Positions 5,226 to 7,145 of a stretch of 7,145 nt of DNA are shown here, piece after piece. The position numbers were made by a program, and so were the translations under genes. The DNA is from Campylobacterota bacterium (GTDB lineage Bacteria > Campylobacterota > Campylobacteria > Campylobacterales > Sulfurovaceae): positions 1 to 7,145 of the forward strand of contig QMKU01000063.1 in NCBI GenBank assembly GCA_003646525.1, read 5' to 3'. The notes below the pieces were generated by a model. That model saw only the letters and a program-made list of their open reading frames with translations. It had not been told where the DNA came from and searched no databases. Position 1 is the first letter of the stretch, and each line of letters opens with the position of its first letter.

Positions 5226-6973
5226 CTCAACCCCCACCACAATAAAATCAAGGCAAAAAGTGCCGCGATATTAAAATTGAATGATAAATTTCCAGAGTAT
5301 AACTTCCTGAAAACCGTTGCAAAACCAAAAAGTTGCCTAGAGATATAGTCATAAAAAACACTACTTGAGTTTCTGAGTATGACTCCGATGAATCCTACTC
5401 TCTTCAACTCTTTTCCCATAGAAAAACCATAATGCAGATGCGTTCCTTCGTCAGGAACCTCTCCACAGTAGGCGATATCAAACCGATCTTTTGCCTCTTT
5501 GGCTTTGGAGCGCAAAGAGAGCATAAAGAGCAGTATCAATACAAAAACCCCCACAAAAGCACTCATCAAAACAAATCCATTGTAACTCGCCATCTCTGAC
5601 CCTAAGATCGTATAACTCTCAAATGGTATAGTTTCCAACCTCAACTCTTTCAATATGGTATTGAAGTATGGAATAACGATACCCGGATAGACTCCTGCTA
5701 CTATCAAGAGAAGCGACAAAAGATATTGCGGTATCAAAAAGGCAAGTGGTACCTCTCTGATCGTTTCATATCTTTTGGAAGTAGGATGCCCTAGATAAAT
5801 ACCGTAGATCAACTTGTAGATATAGAGAAAAGCACTAGCACTGGCAAACAACATCGCTGAAAGTATCAAGAGATTACCGCCCTCAAGCAGTGTCGTATAG
5901 ATGAGAAATTTTGATGCAAAGCCAGCCAGAGGTGGCATTCCTGCCAAGGAGATGATCCCGATCAGCAACAAAACAAATGATTGTGGCATACGGTAGATCA
6001 AGCCTCCTAACTCGCTAAATTTGGATCTAGCCGTCATATAGATGATCCCTGCTATATTGATAAAGAGCAACAATTTGACCAGTGTGTGGATGAGGGAGTG
6101 ATAGAGAGCACCACCTAGTCCATCTGCCATAGACAAGACTGTGACTATATATCCTAGCTGTGCGATAGAAGAGTAGGCAAGCAAACGCTTCATGCTATCT
6201 TCATTGACCGCTTTGAAGGTTGCGATGATCGAGCTAAGTAGACCCATAATCGCTAGAGTATAGGCGAGCCAAGTTCCTGATATCATATGAATATCTACGA
6301 CATAGACCAACAAGATGATCAAAGCATAAATCCCCATTTTGGAGAGGACAGCCGAGAGATAAGGAGTAAAAAAATCACTCGATTGTTCATAACTATCCAT
6401 CAACCAATAGTGAAAGCCAATCACTCCGAGCTTGATAAAAAAAGCAAAAAGCATCAGGAGGATGAAAATCACTTGTAGAGTGGCAGATAGAGCGATAAAG
6501 CCCTGATGCGCATCTGTATAGAGGAAGCTATGAGAAGCGGAGTAGAGTACCATGATCCCACCTAACAAACTCATCGCTGAAGCAAGGGCAAAAACAATAT
6601 ATTTGATCAATGCTTCACGACTCAAGTCATAAGAGAAGAGGAGATAGGTCGTTACACTCATCACTTCCCATCCGACAAAAAAGAGTAGATAATCTTCAGC
6701 ATAAACGATCAAAAAGAGAGATACCAGCAGGAGATAAAGCAGTGCATAAAAACCTTTGCTCAGCTTGTACTTCGATGCGATAAGAGAGATACTAAAAAAC
6801 CCAATAGCGATCAATAGGGCAAAAAAGTTGGCAAGTGCCGTCGCTTTGAGTCCGATGACAACACCCTCAAGCCCAAAGCTTCCCATATCGATCTGCCAAT
6901 GCGCCTCAGACCCAAACAGTGTGGAGACCCCCCACAATGCCAGTAACGAAATAATCAGTGATAGCACTCTCAT
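5222..6973 (-). CDS. Proton-translocating antiporter-like subunit, HyfB/NuoL family
   Basis: This 583-residue polytopic protein belongs to the proton_antipo_M family (NuoL/M/N, MrpA/D, HyfB/HycC). It would form an ion channel in the cytoplasmic membrane, driven by the redox arm of the complex. Hallmarks are visible: the TM5 glutamate in GWEVMS (E103), the TM7 lysine in FFIKLG (K181), a TM8 lysine in LSKMGIY (K212), the KRLLAYSSIAQLGY segment (262-275), and a TM12-region lysine in GFASKF (K355). The C-terminal part (about 490-583) has the HyfB/HycC-like 'YCGE' segment, an amphipathic stretch and a last helix ending ILLWWGLR. The length is somewhat below HyfB and NuoL. The ATG start has an AGGAG seven bases upstream and overlaps the previous stop as ATGA. 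The TM7-TM8 linker (SYEQSSDFFTPYLSAVLSK) is unusual for the family. The subfamily is most like HyfB; the substrate ion (H+ or Na+) is not readable. Confidence 0.88.
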   Translation of the reverse strand: MRVLSLIISLLALWGVSTLFGSEAHWQIDMGSFGLEGVVIGLKATALANFFALLIAIGFFSISLIASKYKLSKGFYALLYLLLVSLFLIVYAEDYLLFFVGWEVMSVTTYLLFSYDLSREALIKYIVFALASAMSLLGGIMVLYSASHSFLYTDAHQGFIALSATLQVIFILLMLFAFFIKLGVIGFHYWLMDSYEQSSDFFTPYLSAVLSKMGIYALIILLVYVVDIHMISGTWLAYTLAIMGLLSSIIATFKAVNEDSMKRLLAYSSIAQLGYIVTVLSMADGLGGALYHSLIHTLVKLLLFINIAGIIYMTARSKFSELGGLIYRMPQSFVLLLIGIISLAGMPPLAGFASKFLIYTTLLEGGNLLILSAMLFASASAFLYIYKLIYGIYLGHPTSKRYETIREVPLAFLIPQYLLSLLLIVAGVYPGIVIPYFNTILKELRLETIPFESYTILGSEMASYNGFVLMSAFVGVFVLILLFMLSLRSKAKEAKDRFDIAYCGEVPDEGTHLHYGFSMGKELKRVGFIGVILRNSSSVFYDYISRQLFGFATVFRKLYSGNLSFNFNIAALFALILLWWGLR

Positions 6974-7145
6974 TTGGATACTCCTAGTATGGTTTGTATA
7001 TAGGTCGCATTATCGAGTATCGCTTGTGATGCCTCTTGTATGAAGCCAGAAACAAGCCATGGTGCGATACCGATGACTATAAGCATCAATGCGAAAATCC
7101 CAAAGATACTCTTTTGGAGTAGTGTCAATGAGAGTCTCTCTCTTC
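6970..7145 (-). CDS. Antiporter-like membrane subunit (MrpD/NuoM/NuoN/HyfF type), C-terminal end only
   Basis: Only the last 57 residues lie in the window; the start is beyond the right edge. In the open minus frame the protein reads through a hydrophobic helix (SIFGIFALMLIVIGIAPWLV) and ends ...YIQTILGVSK before TGA. A final membrane helix followed by a short amphipathic tail of the type 'A..ILD...YI..ilg' is usual at the C-terminus of proton-translocating MrpD/NuoM/NuoN/HyfF-like subunits. Its TGA overlaps the ATG of the next gene (ATGA, 4 bases), so the two are probably translationally coupled. The role is inferred from this tail and from the neighbours: a second ion-translocating channel of the same complex. 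The exact subunit type cannot be decided from this fragment. Confidence 0.7.
   Translation of the reverse strand, partial: RERLSLTLLQKSIFGIFALMLIVIGIAPWLVSGFIQEASQAILDNATYIQTILGVSK
6981..6985 (-). promoter_or_regulatory. Ribosome binding site of the HyfB/NuoL-like gene
   Basis: AGGAG on the minus strand, seven bases before the ATG at 6973 and inside the end of the upstream gene. It supports that ATG as the start. Confidence 0.75.

Noticed and set aside
5222..6973. DabB/MpsA-type inorganic carbon pump subunit
   Set aside because: Those systems pair a NuoL-like protein with a large DabA-type protein; none is present, and the neighbours are redox-arm subunits.
1633..7145. Ordinary NADH:quinone oxidoreductase (complex I) operon
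   Set aside because: There is no NuoE/F/G module here, subunit order differs from nuoA-N, NuoJ/K are absent from the window, and the quinone-binding His and Tyr of the D subunit are replaced.
1..7145. tRNA, CRISPR, insertion sequence or other mobile element
   Set aside because: Coding sequence fills nearly the whole window; I saw no direct repeat array, transposase motif, terminal inverted repeats or cloverleaf pattern.

Overview
The window holds one compact block of genes, all on the minus strand and read from right to left, with no gap longer than 31 bases. It is AT-leaning. The gene content (a complex-I-like membrane oxidoreductase without an NADH module, an MrpE-type protein and an NhaD antiporter) suggests a marine or sulfur-oxidising bacterium. 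My best guess is a Campylobacterota member of the Sulfurimonas/Sulfurovum type. That guess comes from gene content and general sequence feel only; there is no rRNA or other marker gene to confirm it.

In transcription order the layout is: (1) the C-terminal end of an antiporter-like membrane subunit (MrpD/NuoM/NuoN/HyfF type), cut by the right edge; (2) a full-length antiporter-like subunit (HyfB/NuoL type); (3) a NuoH/HyfC-type membrane anchor; (4) a NuoB-type small Fe-S subunit; (5) a NuoC-type 30 kDa subunit; (6) a NuoD/hydrogenase-large-type subunit; (7) a NuoI-type 2[4Fe-4S] ferredoxin; (8) an MrpE/MnhE-type subunit; (9) an NhaD Na+/H+ antiporter, cut by the left edge. Most junctions overlap or nearly touch (ATGA, ATGA, a 2-base gap, TAATG, an 11-base overlap, then gaps of 12, 9 and 31 bases), which points to one translationally coupled operon.

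Genes 1-7 supply the parts of a complex I / group 4 [NiFe]-hydrogenase superfamily machine, but the active-site residues fit neither parent. The large subunit lacks the four-cysteine NiFe ligand set: it keeps a CxxC at the N-terminal site and one cysteine at the C-terminal site. It also lacks the His and Tyr that bind the quinone head group in complex I. The small subunit has Cys-Gly where complex I has Cys-Cys. This pattern fits the 'energy-converting hydrogenase related' (Ehr) complexes, whose substrate is unknown. It is the strongest candidate here for a poorly described system.

The working model is that the soluble arm (NuoB/C/D/I-like) carries out an unidentified redox reaction that drives H+ or Na+ movement through the NuoH-like and antiporter-like subunits. 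MrpE and NhaD, encoded downstream, would connect this to sodium cycling. The coupling ion, electron donor and electron acceptor cannot be read from the sequence.
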